From the NCBI RefSeq assembly GCF_014192095.1, contig NZ_JACHXN010000015.1, positions 81,578 through 145,577 on the forward strand: 64,000 nucleotides of DNA, in the 5' to 3' direction. Below the pieces are notes generated by a model that did no database searches, had not been told where the DNA came from, and saw only the letters and a program-made list of their open reading frames with translations. Source of the DNA: Phyllobacterium trifolii (GTDB taxonomy: Bacteria > Pseudomonadota > Alphaproteobacteria > Rhizobiales > Rhizobiaceae). Position numbers and translations under genes: made by a program. Shown piece after piece: positions 52,348-63,392 of the stretch. The first letter of the stretch is position 1. Each line of letters opens with the position of its first letter.

Positions 52348-53250
52348 TCATTCGAACTTAGCCAATTCCTGCTTGAAGCGGTCAACCAGCCAAGTAGCTG
52401 CCGGTCCGAGAGGGCTATCTACCGGATAGAGCGCAAGCAAGGGATAGGAAGCATCCGGATAAGGTTCAAGGTCGAGATGTACGAGCCTCCCTTCGGCGAG
52501 ATCGTCCTTGACCATCCATTTTGCCAGACCACCCCAGCCCAGGCCCGCCAGCATCAATTCGTGCTTGGTTCCAACGTCGGTCAACCGCCATGTTTTATAG
52601 GCGAATACGCCGAAATCCCGGCCCTTCGTTTGTTCGCTCAAATCGGTGACAACGAGTTGCACGTGGTCGCGTATGAAGGAAAGAGGCACCGGCCCCTCGT
52701 AAAGAGCGAGAGGGTGATCGGGCGCTGCAACTGGTGTCATCGCAGTTTCCCCAACCTTTACGGATACAAGCTCGTCATAGGCTACTAACGGCGGGCCCCC
52801 AATGCCGAAATCGGCCTGCTTTTTCAGCACGAGATCCCAGACCATGCCAAGTGCACCCACGTGCAGGCGCAAGCTCACGGTTGGGAACTGCAGTTGGAAC
52901 GACTTGAGTACTGCCGTCAGAACAGGCGAAGGCAGCGTGACATCCACGGCAACGGCGACTTCTGACTCGAGCCCCTGCTTCAATCCCTCGACCCGCGCGC
53001 GCAGGCTTTGCAAGACCGAAACCATGCGTCGCGCATCCTCGAGCATGGCTTTCCCACCTTCTGTGAGCCGCGGTTCCCGGGTTCCACTTCGGTCAAAAAG
53101 TTGCAGCTCCAACTGCGCCTCCAAATTGGCGATCGTATAACTGACGACGGACTGCGAACGATTGAGCCGTCGTGCTGCTGCCGAAAAACTCCCTGTCTCG
53201 GCGACGGCAACGAACACTTGAAGCTGATCTAGTGTCGGGTTGGGTTGCAT
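52348..53250 (-). CDS. LysR-family transcriptional regulator
   Basis: A 300-residue LysR protein. The N-terminal HTH reads LDQLQVFVAVAETGSFSAAA then RRLNRSQSVVSYTIANLEAQ; the effector domain spans about residues 90-300. The ATG at 53250 precedes the HTH at the usual distance. It is divergent from the azoreductase gene and very likely controls it. Upstream at 53260-53290 A/T-rich DNA with partial symmetry (ATCTATCGATTAGAT) resembles a LysR T-N11-A site. Confidence 0.9.
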   Translation of the reverse strand: MQPNPTLDQLQVFVAVAETGSFSAAARRLNRSQSVVSYTIANLEAQLELQLFDRSGTREPRLTEGGKAMLEDARRMVSVLQSLRARVEGLKQGLESEVAVAVDVTLPSPVLTAVLKSFQLQFPTVSLRLHVGALGMVWDLVLKKQADFGIGGPPLVAYDELVSVKVGETAMTPVAAPDHPLALYEGPVPLSFIRDHVQLVVTDLSEQTKGRDFGVFAYKTWRLTDVGTKHELMLAGLGWGGLAKWMVKDDLAEGRLVHLDLEPYPDASYPLLALYPVDSPLGPAATWLVDRFKQELAKFE

Positions 53251-53383
53251 GGCCACAACATATCTATCGATTAGATGGATTAGATCAATATTTTCCCAGT
53301 TTTCTAAATGGATGTCGAGAACCAAATTACCTTCATTGATCGTTTCTTTTCGAGACGACCTCCCAATTGAAGGAACTTAGGCT

Positions 53384-54001
53384 ATGTCTTCCATACTTCT
53401 CATTACATCGAGCCCACGGGGCGCTGCTTCCCATTCCACACGCGTCGCAACGGAACTCGCCAATAAGCTGCAAGCGAAAACACCTGGTGCGAAGATCGTT
53501 ACCCGCGACCTCGCGAGCAACCCGCTTCCCCATATTGATGCTGACTACGCTTCGGGCATCTACACACCCGTCGAGTCCCGTTCTGTCCAGCAACAAAATG
53601 TTGTCGGCGTATCCGACGCAGTTGTAGACGAACTCTTCACTGCTGATGCCGTCGTCATCTCTACCGGCATGATCAACTTCAACATCTCCTCTACACTCAA
53701 GGCCTGGATCGACCATATTGCCCGTGCCGGCAGGACGTTCAGCTATGGCGCCGAGGGCCCGAAAGGTCTTGTAACTGGTAAGAAAGTATATCTAGTGATC
53801 GCATCTGGTGGTGTTTATTCGGATGGTCCAGCCGCTGCCTTCGACCATGCGACCCCTTATCTGAAGACAGCACTCGGCTTTCTCGGTATGACCGATGTCG
53901 AGGTAATTCGCATCGAAGGCGTTGCCATGGGACCGGAAGCGGAAGCCAAGGCGATTTCTTCGGCCCTTGATCACACAGATGATCTGGCGCTCGCCGCCTA
54001 A
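53384..54001 (+). CDS. azoR: FMN-dependent NADH-azoreductase family protein
   Basis: A 205-residue flavodoxin-fold quinone/azo reductase. It begins SSILLITSSPRGAASHSTRV (FMN phosphate loop), then FNISSTLKAWIDHIARAGRT and VIASGGVYSDGPAAAFDHAT with the flavin-binding loop, and ends in a helix. It reduces quinones or azo compounds with NADH and protects against electrophile stress. AAGGA lies upstream of the ATG at 53384. It is divergent from its probable LysR regulator and is followed by a strong terminator. Confidence 0.9.
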   Translation: MSSILLITSSPRGAASHSTRVATELANKLQAKTPGAKIVTRDLASNPLPHIDADYASGIYTPVESRSVQQQNVVGVSDAVVDELFTADAVVISTGMINFNISSTLKAWIDHIARAGRTFSYGAEGPKGLVTGKKVYLVIASGGVYSDGPAAAFDHATPYLKTALGFLGMTDVEVIRIEGVAMGPEAEAKAISSALDHTDDLALAA

Positions 54002-54020
54002 GGGTTTTGCGCCGGACGTG

Positions 54021-54049
54021 AAAGAGGCGGGCTTCGGCCCGCCTCTTTT
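54021..54049 (+). terminator. Rho-independent terminator of the azoreductase gene
   Basis: GAGGCGGGC and GCCCGCCTC form a nine-base GC stem around a TTCG tetraloop, with AAA on one side and TTTT on the other. It starts 20 bases after the azoreductase stop and may also act leftward. Confidence 0.92.
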
Positions 54050-54073
54050 CGTTTGTCAACTGGGTGGCTGCGA

Positions 54074-54259
54074 TTAACCGCGCCGACTCTTTTCGGCTTC
54101 ATCAAGCCGCCTGAGCTGATCAAGAAGGCTTTCAGGAACCGCCTCCTCGATCTTGTATATGCCGGCAGCACGTATCGCCGATCTGTAGGACGATTGGGAT
54201 ATCTGTCGTCGCAAGATCCTTGAAAGTTCTTTTTCGTTGGGCCGGTTGATGCCGTCCAT
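54074..54259 (-). CDS. Small hypothetical protein, 61 residues
   Basis: A basic-then-acidic helical protein: MDGINRPNEKELSRILRRQI, then IEEAVPESLLDQLRRLDEAE and a KSRRG end. The segment VPESLLDQLRRLDEAE recalls the C-terminal helix of NepR anti-sigma factors (VPDRFLDLLxxLDEAE), but the rest does not match well and no PhyR or sigma gene is near. Downstream of galE, same direction. The coding-like composition and the clear end before the azoreductase terminator support a real gene. Confidence 0.5.
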   Translation of the reverse strand: MDGINRPNEKELSRILRRQISQSSYRSAIRAAGIYKIEEAVPESLLDQLRRLDEAEKSRRG

Positions 54260-54434
54260 CGTTGCTTAAACTCCAACTTTCCTTCGTAGACTAAACCCAT
54301 TCACTACGAACAAGGTTCCCTTTTCGGGCCTTGAGCTGTCTAAAGCAATGTGTCGCTGCGACGCAGTCTTTAGTCTTATACAGTTTTCCAATCCGCACAG
54401 CCGCTGAAAGAAGAAACGAGGAAAAGTAGCGCTT

Positions 54435-55427
54435 TCAGCGTCTGGTATTGCGATGCTGAAGAGACTTTTCCCACCGAAGCGCAGATTCGACGATTTTGTC
54501 GAGATCATCGAGCTTGGGTTCCCAGCCAAGATTGGCCCGGGCCTTGCTGCTATCGGCGACAATGGAAGCCGCGTCGCCGGGCCGGCGACCGGTCAGACGT
54601 GCGTCAATGGGCGAACCATGCACGCGCTCCACACTTTCGATTACTTCCTTCACCGAATACCCGCGACCGTATCCGCAATTGGCGACCATACTGCTGCCAC
54701 CTTCCCGCAACCGCTCGAGAGCCAGACGATGCGCCGCAACGAGGTCGCTGACGTGGATGTAATCGCGGACGCATGTACCGTCTGGCGTTGGAAAATCATG
54801 ACCGAAGATTTCCATATAACGCCTCTTTCCAAGGGCTGTCTCGCACGCAACCTTGATCAGGTGCGTTGCGCCTTTGGTCGATTGGCCGGTCCGGCCCTTT
54901 GGATCGGCGCCAGCAACGTTAAAATAACGTAGCGCGGTATAGTGAAAATCGTGCGCGGCCGCAGTGTCGCGGAGCATCCATTCGGACATTAGCTTCGACA
55001 CACCATAAGGGGATTGCGGCTGAGTCGGAACATCCTCGGTGACCGGAGTCATCCCGCCATCGCCATAGACCGCTGCTGTCGACGAAAAGATGAAATTCTT
55101 CACGTCGGATTTTACGACTGATTCGATCAGTGACCGAGTTTTTGATGTATTGTTCTCATAATAGGCAAGCGGATCGCGAACCGAATCCGGAACAACGACG
55201 GAACCCGCAAAATGAATGACCGCATCGACATAGTTGCGTTCGATCGTCTCACGGACCAGGCTTTGGTCGCCAATATCACCGACAACGAGCTTTGCCTCGC
55301 TAGGTATCGCCCAATCGAATCCTGTGGAGAGCCGATCAAGAACGACCACAGACTCACCAGCATCCAGCAACTCCCAGACCATATGGCTGCCGATATATCC
55401 AGCGCCTCCGGTCACCAACACTGTCAT
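54435..55427 (-). CDS. galE: UDP-glucose 4-epimerase
   Basis: A 330-residue extended SDR. It starts MTVLVTGGAGYIGSHMVWEL (NAD-binding), with VIHFAGSVVVPDSVRDPLAY, FIFSSTAAVYGDGGMTPVTE, the catalytic Tyr-x-x-x-Lys in SPYGVSKLMSEWML and TCVRDYIHVSDLVAAHRLAL. It interconverts UDP-glucose and UDP-galactose, supplying galactose for surface polysaccharides. The ATG at 55427 has AAGGGG eight bases upstream. It may feed the exopolysaccharide genes to the left. Confidence 0.94.
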   Translation of the reverse strand: MTVLVTGGAGYIGSHMVWELLDAGESVVVLDRLSTGFDWAIPSEAKLVVGDIGDQSLVRETIERNYVDAVIHFAGSVVVPDSVRDPLAYYENNTSKTRSLIESVVKSDVKNFIFSSTAAVYGDGGMTPVTEDVPTQPQSPYGVSKLMSEWMLRDTAAAHDFHYTALRYFNVAGADPKGRTGQSTKGATHLIKVACETALGKRRYMEIFGHDFPTPDGTCVRDYIHVSDLVAAHRLALERLREGGSSMVANCGYGRGYSVKEVIESVERVHGSPIDARLTGRRPGDAASIVADSSKARANLGWEPKLDDLDKIVESALRWEKSLQHRNTRR

Positions 55428-55550
55428 AGCCAAAGCCCCTTAATCTCCATTTATGCCGCCTTGCGCTCATCTTGCCGCATTTAAGCAGGTGTGCAAAGCT
55501 CGTTACTCACGTAATCGAGATACAGTAGCTTTTTAGGACGAATTGCAACA

Positions 55551-56561
55551 ATGGTGTCTTCCCACGAAATACTGTCCGAGTTTGCAACGAACCGTATAAA
55601 TCTTGCCTCTGCCGGGCTAGGTGCCCAAGCCATTTTTGCCACAGACGATTTTTTCGCTCCAGTAGAACGGATGCTTTTCGATGCACCGGCTGTGTTCATT
55701 CCGGACAAATACGATGATCACGGCAAATGGATGGATGGCTGGGAGTCCCGCCGCAAGCGGGGCCTCGGCCATGATTTTGCTGTCATCAAGCTGGCGGCTC
55801 CCGGGATCATCTATGGTTTCGACGTCGATACCAGCCATTTTACCGGAAACTATCCGCCCGCTTGTTCAATCGAAGCCTGCATATCCGAGGCTGAGCCGAC
55901 CGACGCTACCGCATGGTTCGAACTCTTGCCGCAAAGCCCACTCGGACCGTCGAGCAACCATTTTTTTGTGTGCGCTGACAAGGGCGTCTGGACACATCTT
56001 CGTCTGCTTATCTACCCAGATGGCGGCATTGCGCGTCTGCGGGTTTATGGCGAGCCATGGCGTGACTGGTCGCAAATTCCCGCCAATGAGGAAATAGACC
56101 TTGCCTCCGCTTTAAATGGCGGACGTGTCGTTGCATATTCCGATGCCCATTACGGCGCATTACACCGGCTCTTGTCTCCGGGCCGAGGCATCAACATGGG
56201 CGACGGATGGGAAACTCGCCGACGCCGCGAGCCTGGCAATGATTGGATCATTGTTCAACTCGGCCATCCCGGTCAGATAAGCCGCGTTGTTGTCGACACG
56301 GCGCATTATAAGGGGAATTATCCAGATCGCTGCTCTATCCATGGAGCAGATCTCGGACCGGTATCCGGCGGGCTTTCCCAGTCGATTGTCACATCCTCAA
56401 TGTTCTGGCAGGAAATCTTGCCTGAGAAGAAACTTTCCATGGATGCCGTTCATGACTTCAGCCCGAACGATCTTGTATCAGCAAGCCGTGTCAGCCACGT
56501 ACGTCTCAATATATTCCCTGATGGCGGCGTCAGCCGTTTACGCATTTTCGGCACTATTTGA
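55551..56561 (+). CDS. alc: Allantoicase
   Basis: A 336-residue protein made of two similar beta-sandwich halves. Each half contains a WESRR/WETRR-type motif (DGWESRRKRGLGHDFAVIKL and GDGWETRRRREPGNDWIIVQ), a DT.HF/DTAHYKGN segment (FDVDTSHFTGNYPPACSIEA, VVVDTAHYKGNYPDRCSIHG) and a VRLNIFPDGGVSRLRIFG/LRLLIYPDGGIARLRVYG motif. It hydrolyses allantoate to ureidoglycolate and urea in purine catabolism. No other ureide genes are in the window. Confidence 0.95.
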   Translation: MVSSHEILSEFATNRINLASAGLGAQAIFATDDFFAPVERMLFDAPAVFIPDKYDDHGKWMDGWESRRKRGLGHDFAVIKLAAPGIIYGFDVDTSHFTGNYPPACSIEACISEAEPTDATAWFELLPQSPLGPSSNHFFVCADKGVWTHLRLLIYPDGGIARLRVYGEPWRDWSQIPANEEIDLASALNGGRVVAYSDAHYGALHRLLSPGRGINMGDGWETRRRREPGNDWIIVQLGHPGQISRVVVDTAHYKGNYPDRCSIHGADLGPVSGGLSQSIVTSSMFWQEILPEKKLSMDAVHDFSPNDLVSASRVSHVRLNIFPDGGVSRLRIFGTI

Positions 56562-56687
56562 CCGTTTGCCTGCGCTTTATACAATTAGTGAAGAGAGTTT
56601 CGCTTTAACCGTGGCAAATTGCCCATAATCTCGTCATGGATTTTGGCTGGCAAAAACGCTAGTAAGTTCATGATACAGGAGCAATTC

Positions 56688-57965
56688 ATGGACTATCGTC
56701 GGTTTTTCGAAGACGCGATTGACCAGTTGCACGCTGAAAAGCGCTACCGGGTCTTTGCTAATCTGGAACGGATCGTTGGGAAATTTCCGCGTGCGCTTTG
56801 GCGTGACGCCGGCAAGACCCGTGAAATTACGGTCTGGTGCTCCAATGATTATCTCGGCATGGGGCAGCATCCAGACGTCATCAAGGCAATGCATGATGCG
56901 TCGAGCCGCATGGGCTCTGGTGCAGGCGGCACGCGCAACATTTCCGGCAATAACCACCCGCTAGTGGAACTCGAAATAGAGCTGGCTGATCTCCACCAGA
57001 AGGAAGCTGGTCTGGTTTTCACCTCCGGTTTCGTCTCCAATGAAGCCTCGATTTCGACCATTGCGCGGCTTTTGCCAAATTGCCTCATTTTTTCCGACGA
57101 GCTGAACCACGCCTCGATGATCGAGGGTGTGCGCCGTTCCGGTGCGGAAAAGAAGATTTTTCGCCACAATGATCTTGCCCACCTCGAAGAGCTCTTGAAG
57201 GCCGCAGGCAAGGAACGCGCGAAGCTGATTGTGTTCGAATCGGTCTATTCGATGGATGGGGATATTGCTCCTATCGCTGCCATTGCCGACCTGGCAGACG
57301 AATATAACGCCATGACCTACATCGACGAGGTTCATGCGGTCGGCATGTATGGCAATCGGGGCGGAGGCATCACCGATCGCGAAGGTTTGTCACACCGTAT
57401 TGATATTATCGAAGGTACGCTGGCCAAGGCTTTCGGCACGTTGGGCGGTTATATCGCCGGTTCCAAAAGCGTGATCGACGCCGTACGCTCCTACGCGCCT
57501 GGTTTCATCTTCACGACAGCACTCCCCCCGGTTATCGCAGCCGCAGCGACGCAATCTATCCGGCACCTCAAAGTATCTCAGGAAGAGCGGCGCAGGCATC
57601 AATGTCAGGCACAACTTACCAAAGATGTGCTAGCGCAGGCCAATCTTCCGGTTATGAAATCTGAGACACACATCATCCCAATCCATGTCGGCGATCCTGA
57701 ATTGTGCAAGAAGGCCAGCGACCGGCTACTCGACCAGCATGGCATTTACATCCAGCCCATCAACTATCCGACTGTACCCCGCGGCACCGAGCGCTTGCGT
57801 ATCACGCCGACGCCGTTCCACTCGAATGAACTCGTCGTTGAGTTGAAGGATGCACTGGTTGAGGTCTGGACGGCGCTAGGCATTCCCTTCTCAAAGGAGA
57901 GCGCACCATCTATCGAGACCAGTGACCGCGTGGTAACGCTCGCTATTTCCAAGGCCGGCGGTTAA
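56688..57965 (+). CDS. hemA: 5-Aminolevulinate synthase
   Basis: A 425-residue PLP enzyme of the alpha-oxoamine synthase family. It begins [20 protein letters not shown]. Motifs: [80 protein letters not shown] and the PLP lysine in [20 protein letters not shown]. It condenses glycine and succinyl-CoA to 5-aminolevulinate, the alphaproteobacterial route to heme. AGGAG lies six bases before the ATG at 56688. Confidence 0.97.
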   Translation: MDYRRFFEDAIDQLHAEKRYRVFANLERIVGKFPRALWRDAGKTREITVWCSNDYLGMGQHPDVIKAMHDASSRMGSGAGGTRNISGNNHPLVELEIELADLHQKEAGLVFTSGFVSNEASISTIARLLPNCLIFSDELNHASMIEGVRRSGAEKKIFRHNDLAHLEELLKAAGKERAKLIVFESVYSMDGDIAPIAAIADLADEYNAMTYIDEVHAVGMYGNRGGGITDREGLSHRIDIIEGTLAKAFGTLGGYIAGSKSVIDAVRSYAPGFIFTTALPPVIAAAATQSIRHLKVSQEERRRHQCQAQLTKDVLAQANLPVMKSETHIIPIHVGDPELCKKASDRLLDQHGIYIQPINYPTVPRGTERLRITPTPFHSNELVVELKDALVEVWTALGIPFSKESAPSIETSDRVVTLAISKAGG

Positions 57966-57973
57966 CGCCAGCT

Positions 57974-59140
57974 TCAGCGTTTAGAGATCCATTCCGCAAG
58001 ATGGGCAGCTGCCTCTTCGACCTGATCGATCCGCCTGGCAAAGCATAGGCGAAGATAGGCTGCTCCTCCGTTGCCAAATGCGGTTCCCGGCGCAAGCCCA
58101 ACTTTTGCCTGGTCGACGATATCGAAGGCCGCGCGGTAGGAATCGGTAATTCCGTCAATGCCGAACAACAGATAGAATGCCCCAGCCGGCGGCGCCAAGC
58201 GCACCCTGCCCGTTGCCGCAAGCTTCGCACAAAGAATGTCCCGCGCCTGATGCGCCCGCTCCACCTGCATGCGGATAAAATCATCGCCCTGTTCAAGCGC
58301 AACAACCCCGCCGCGCTGCATAAATTGGGCAACGCCAGAGGTCGAATATTGAATGAGGTTTTCCATCGTTTTGCCGAGCGAGGGATGTATCGTTAGCCAA
58401 CCTATGCGCCAGCCGGTCATCGCCCAGTTTTTCGAAAAACTATTGACGAAAATAACGCGTTCATCCGGGTCCATCACATCAAGGAAGGACGGGGCACGAC
58501 GGGCGCCATAGTAGAAATGTGCGTAGATTTCGTCGGCGATGATCCACAAGCCATGATGACGGGCAATAGCCAGGATTTCCTTTAGCGTTTCGATGTCCGC
58601 CGTCCAGCCCGTTGGATTGGATGGCGTGTTTAAAAACAGCGCCTTTGTCCGTGGAGTGATCGCATCGCGGACCTTCTGGGTATCGAGCGTCCAGCCATTG
58701 CCGGCAAAATCCATTGTGACGGGGACCGGAGTAGCACCGGCAACACCTGCGGCCGCGGCGAAATTCGGCCAGGCGGGCGAAAGATAGACAACTTCGTCTC
58801 CCGCACCTGCCGTCGCCTGAATGGCGAGCTGAATCGAATGCATGCCGGAGCCGGTGACATAAAAATGCTCAGCAGGAAGCTCTGCGTTGAAATGCCGTTT
58901 GTAGTAGGCGGAAAGGGCCAGGCGCAGTTCGGGAATACCAGCCTGCCACGTATAGAATGTCTCACCATTGGCGAGACCATTACTGGCAGCGTTCCGGATA
59001 AAATCGGGTGTCGGCAAATCACCTTCGCCGGCCCACAGCGGAATGACACCTTCTTGACGCCGGCCGTGATTCATTACGGCAACGATGCCGCTCTCTGGCG
59101 CAACCGCTGCCTCATGACGCAAATGCTCGAAAAGACCCAT
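57974..59140 (-). CDS. Class I/II pyridoxal-phosphate aminotransferase
   Basis: A 388-residue fold-type I aminotransferase. It has GEGDLPTPDFIRNAASNGLA near the N-terminus, VTGSGMHSIQLAIQATAGAG, FLNTPSNPTGWTADIETLKE, and the PLP lysine in FVNSFSKNWAMTGWRIGWLT. It is of the aspartate aminotransferase superfamily; the amino-acid substrate cannot be set from sequence. The start at 59140 is preferred over an upstream in-frame ATG at 59179. It converges on hemA with an 8-base gap. Confidence 0.88.
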   Translation of the reverse strand: MGLFEHLRHEAAVAPESGIVAVMNHGRRQEGVIPLWAGEGDLPTPDFIRNAASNGLANGETFYTWQAGIPELRLALSAYYKRHFNAELPAEHFYVTGSGMHSIQLAIQATAGAGDEVVYLSPAWPNFAAAAGVAGATPVPVTMDFAGNGWTLDTQKVRDAITPRTKALFLNTPSNPTGWTADIETLKEILAIARHHGLWIIADEIYAHFYYGARRAPSFLDVMDPDERVIFVNSFSKNWAMTGWRIGWLTIHPSLGKTMENLIQYSTSGVAQFMQRGGVVALEQGDDFIRMQVERAHQARDILCAKLAATGRVRLAPPAGAFYLLFGIDGITDSYRAAFDIVDQAKVGLAPGTAFGNGGAAYLRLCFARRIDQVEEAAAHLAEWISKR

Positions 59141-59257
59141 CCCGGTACTCCGCTTAATATCGTGAAAGGCGTAGCGCAATGGGGTGCTGTTGGCACGCGT
59201 ATATTTGTGATGTTTCCATCAGTTCGAATGATGGGCCGGCTAGGTGTTCTGGCGTTA

Positions 59258-59671
59258 CTACTTCGATCTGTCTTTAGCGAGGAGATCGCGGATCTCGGTA
59301 AGAATGAGGATTTCCTTCGCAGGCGTAGGATCGGCCGCCGCTTCCTTCTTTTTGAAGCGGTTCATGGCCTTGACTACCATGAACAAAACCCAGGCTATGA
59401 TCAGGAAGTTGATAAGAAGCGTGATGAAATTGCCATAGGCAATCGTAGCACCGGCTTCTCGGGCGGCCGCCAATGTTGGAGCGGGTGCACCTGAAAGCTG
59501 GAGGTAGAGGTTGGAAAAATCAATACCACCCGTCAACAGGCCAATGATTGGCATCATTAGATCAGCTACGATCGACTCGACCAGCCTGCCGAAAGCACCA
59601 CCGATGATCACGCCGATCGCGAGATCAACCATGTTTCCCTTCAACGCAAATTCTTTGAATTCCTTCAGCAT
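59258..59671 (-). CDS. mscL: Large-conductance mechanosensitive channel
   Basis: A 137-residue channel. It starts [20 protein letters not shown], then [20 protein letters not shown] (first transmembrane helix), a periplasmic loop, a second helix [20 protein letters not shown], and a charged C-terminal helix [18 protein letters not shown]. It forms a pentamer that opens on hypo-osmotic shock. Full length for the family. The ATG at 59671 marks the conserved start. Confidence 0.96.
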   Translation of the reverse strand: MLKEFKEFALKGNMVDLAIGVIIGGAFGRLVESIVADLMMPIIGLLTGGIDFSNLYLQLSGAPAPTLAAAREAGATIAYGNFITLLINFLIIAWVLFMVVKAMNRFKKKEAAADPTPAKEILILTEIRDLLAKDRSK

Positions 59672-59890
59672 GATATACCACTCTCCAGTATTGTGTGTTA
59701 TTGCAGGCGAAACTCTAGCGATGCTGTCGTGCACAAAGAGACAGTAACAGAAGTTTTTGGAATATTAAGAGAGTGTTTGCTCTTTCTAACAGTATTAGGG
59801 GTCGCCTCAGCACATTATGCTAGTTCCGGCTGACCCAAAGTTCATTTGGATGGGAAGCGGCTAACGGAAGATGACGGAAGGTTTTGGCCC

Positions 59891-62800
59891 ATGATGGCCT
59901 TGGCTGCATCACTGGTCGTAATAATTTACTTTTCAATACAGTATTGGGTGATCAAGTCGGCTGATCAACAGACTGAAGCGAAGAGCAACACCTCGCGCCC
60001 ACTCCTTTATTCCTTGAGTCTGGCTGCGAGCGGCAGCTCCTGGATGTACTACGGATCCACCAGTTATGCCGCAAAGCACGGCATCGAGTTTGCCGGTCTC
60101 TATATTGGCATCGTGCTTGTTTTCACCCTGGGCTTTCCGCTCCTGCGCAAGATCGTCCAGTTAGCAAAATCAGAAGGTATCAAATCGATATCGGACTTCA
60201 TCGGCGCGCGATACGGCAAAAGTTTTACTGTCGCTGCACTGGTGACCGTCATTACCACCATCGGCCTCATCCCTTATATTTCGCTGCAGATGACGGCGAT
60301 TCATTATTTGATCGATGTTTTGAGCGGCGTTTTTGATCCCAATGACATTCTCGATGAGCACAGGCTGCATCTATTCATAGTCGCAATAGAGATCGGTATC
60401 GGTCTATTCACAGTCTTCTACTGCGCCCGCTCGCCGCATTTCAAGGAGAGATACGAGGGCTCATCCATGCCTTGGCTGTTGACAGCGTCATCAAATTTAC
60501 CGGCTTCGTACTGGTCGGAATCGCCGCAGTTACATTTTTATTTGGTTCACCGACTGAAATTTTTACCCGGCTCATAACGAATCAACTCAATATACCTGCG
60601 CTCCAGCAAGGTATGTCAGCCGGCAATTTCATCGGCCTGATATTGATCGGCGCGTCATCGGTCTTGTTGCTGCCCAACCAATTCTATCTAACGATCGTCC
60701 AGAATCGGGGCGCTTCCGAACTCAGCATCGCTCGATGGTTTGTTCCATTGTTCCTGCTGATCATCGGCATATTCGTATTACCTATCTCTGCAATCGGATC
60801 GATGGTCCTACCGGCACAAGCATCGGCAGATTTTTACTTTCTTTCACTGCCCTTAGCCGCGGGACGGCACTGGCTTGCCATTGTAGCTTTTGCTGGGGGG
60901 ATATCCGCCGCAACCACGATGATAATCGCTCCGTCGATTTTACTCTCGGTCATGATTTCGAATGATCTTATCCTGCCGGTACTACTTAGGCGGGCAAATA
61001 TCAACTCGCCGGAGATTGCAAAGGATTTCACCAAGATTATCCCCAATTTGAGACGAGCAGCTCTTATAGGAATTCTCATCGCGGCATTTGCCTATCAGTT
61101 TGTTGTCTCTGTTCGTGTCGACTTCGCTGTTATGGCACTGATCTCGGCCATTGCCATGATGCAGCTCCTACCACCGCTACTTGGCGGGCTTTTCTGGCGC
61201 CGAGGCACGGCAAGGGGCGCGATTTGGGGGATGCTTGCAGGCTTCTGCGTCTGGGCCTACACAATGGTGCTGCCAACCATGCTCGACACCGGATCATCAA
61301 TTGTCGTGGACGGTCCGTTCGGCCTAGCCGCCCTCCGACCCCACGCCCTGTTCGGCCTAGAGGCCAGCAACTACATAAACTCCCTGTTCTGGAGCTTATC
61401 GGTCAACATCACGCTCTTTATCGCCGACTCGCTTTCCAGAAGCGCCACTCCGCTTGAACGCATCCAGGCTTCGATATTTATTGCGGACGCCGCCTTGTCG
61501 ATGAATGCTGTCGGAAGTCTCCAGCCGAGTGTGACCGTTGATCAGCTCAAAATGACAATATCGAAATATATTGGCAACGAACAAACCGACCTCGCTTTCA
61601 GATCCTTTCATAAGCAGGAAAATATCGCACTCGAGGGTAGTGATGCAGCAGATTTCAAGACTGTACACTTCGCTGAGCAGTTGCTATCGGGCATTGTCGG
61701 CTCACCTTCGGCGCGTATGATCCTTTCCTTGGCTATGGGCCCCACCGGCCCAGCCCAGCGTCGTGCTCAGATCTTGCTTGATCACGCGACCGACGCGCTA
61801 GCGCAGAACCGCCACCTTTTGCAGACAGCGCTAGACCAGATGGATCAGGGCATCAGCGTCTTCGACCGACAGTATCGGCTTAGTTGCTGGAATACGCAGT
61901 TCCGTCTCATCCTCGATCTTCCAAAGGAGCTGCAACGGATGGGCACTCCCCTTAACCGTATAGTCTCGTACCTATACGAGCGAGACGATGTCGCGGACTT
62001 TACGAATAAGACCTTCACTGAACAGTTTACCGACATTTCAGCTCCCTGGCGCATCAAGCTCAAAGGAACCGGCCAGACGATCGAGATCCGCTCCAACTCG
62101 ATACCAGATGGCGGCTTGGTGACAACGTTCACCGATGTGACAAATGCAGTTAACGCCGATAATCTATTGCGCCAGACCAATGAGTCTCTCGAGTTGCGTG
62201 TACGCGATCGTACGACAGAGCTTACGCTGGCAAATCAACAATTAGGAAAGGCTCAACGACGAGCCGAAGAAGCCAATCTCGGTAAAACGCGGTTCCTTGC
62301 CGATGCTGGACATGACATTCTCCAACCATTGAATGCTGCCCGCCTCTACTCCTCTTCCTTGATGGAGCAGCTTGGAAATTCGCGCGAAAAGGAGCTCGCC
62401 AGCAACGTTGATTCGTCGCTTGAAGCGGTTGAGTCCATCATCAGCGCACTCCTCGACATTTCAAGATTGGATACGGGTGCGTTAAAGCCCGTCATCTCTG
62501 TCTTTCGTCTCGATGCGTTATTGCAACAAATTGGGCGGGATTTTGCACCCACGGCGCGAGAAAAAGGCCTGGAGCTGCGGATAGTTGCCAGTTCGGGAGT
62601 CATTGCGACGGACCGCAACCTTTTGAGGAGGCTCATTCAAAACCTGGTCTCGAACGCCATCAAATATTGCCGGTCAGGAAAGATTTTGGTTGGAGTGCGA
62701 CGGCGTGGCAAATCCATAGAGTTGCAAATTCTCGACACTGGTATTGGCATTCCCCCCGACAAGCTTGACCATATATTCCGCGAGTTTTCGAGGTTGCCGG

Positions 62801-63381
62801 AAGGGATGAAAGAATCCGATGGTCTCGGTCTTGGGCTTTCCATTGTCGAGCGCATCGCAAAGATCTTTGACCTGTCGATCATTGTCACATCGAGAGTCGG
62901 CAAAGGATCGGTTTTTTCAGTTACTATGGTAGCCTCAAACGTGCCGGTTCTACCCACGATCGAAGCAACGCAGACGGTAAAACCGTTTAGCGTCTTGACC
63001 GGGCTTACAGTCCTGTGCGTCGACGACAATGAGCGATCGCTTGCCGGCATGCAGGAACTCCTGACGACTTGGGGCTGCCAGGTATTGCCTTTCAAAAGCG
63101 GAAAGACTTTGCTAGCCTATTGCGTCGAAAACCCTGTAGCAATCCCAGCCGTTATTTTGGCGGATTATAATCTGGACGAAGAAAACGGACTCGACGTCAT
63201 TCAAAGTATCCGCGAGCACTTGCACCGACATCTCAAAGCAGCGTTGATCACTGCTGACCGCTCGAATCACGTGCGGGAATGCGCGTTGCTAGAGGATATT
63301 TCGATTATCAACAAACCCGTGCGCCCTGCTATTCTGCGCGCACTGCTGTCGCATTTCAGTCAGGCAATTGCAGCGGAATAA
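59891..63381 (+). pseudogene. Hybrid sensor histidine kinase with sodium/solute symporter domain, frameshifted
   Basis: Two frames make up one protein of about 1160 residues. The first frame (from ATG 59891, GGAAGG nine bases upstream) encodes the first membrane helices of a PutP/SSS-type symporter domain and reads on past 60460 into unrelated sequence, stopping at 60577. The second frame carries the rest from about 60457: remaining symporter helices to about 61450, a PAS domain (GISVFDRQYRLSCWN), a HisKA box with His at 62311 (AGHDILQPLNAARLY), an ATPase domain (NLVSNAIKYC, DTGIGIPP, GLGLGLSIVERI) and a receiver (VLCVDDNERS, ILADYNLDEENG with the Asp). Continuity between EG in frame one and LIHALAVDSV in frame two shows a single missing base near 60457-60460. 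This could be a true mutation or a sequence error. Family: CbrA/NahK-like kinases. Confidence 0.85.
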
Positions 63382-63392
63382 TCCACCGCAAA

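Noticed and set aside
60440..60577. Programmed -1 frameshift in the hybrid kinase
   Set aside because: The frame relation would fit, but no slippery heptamer or downstream pseudoknot was seen, and such kinases are normally single frame.
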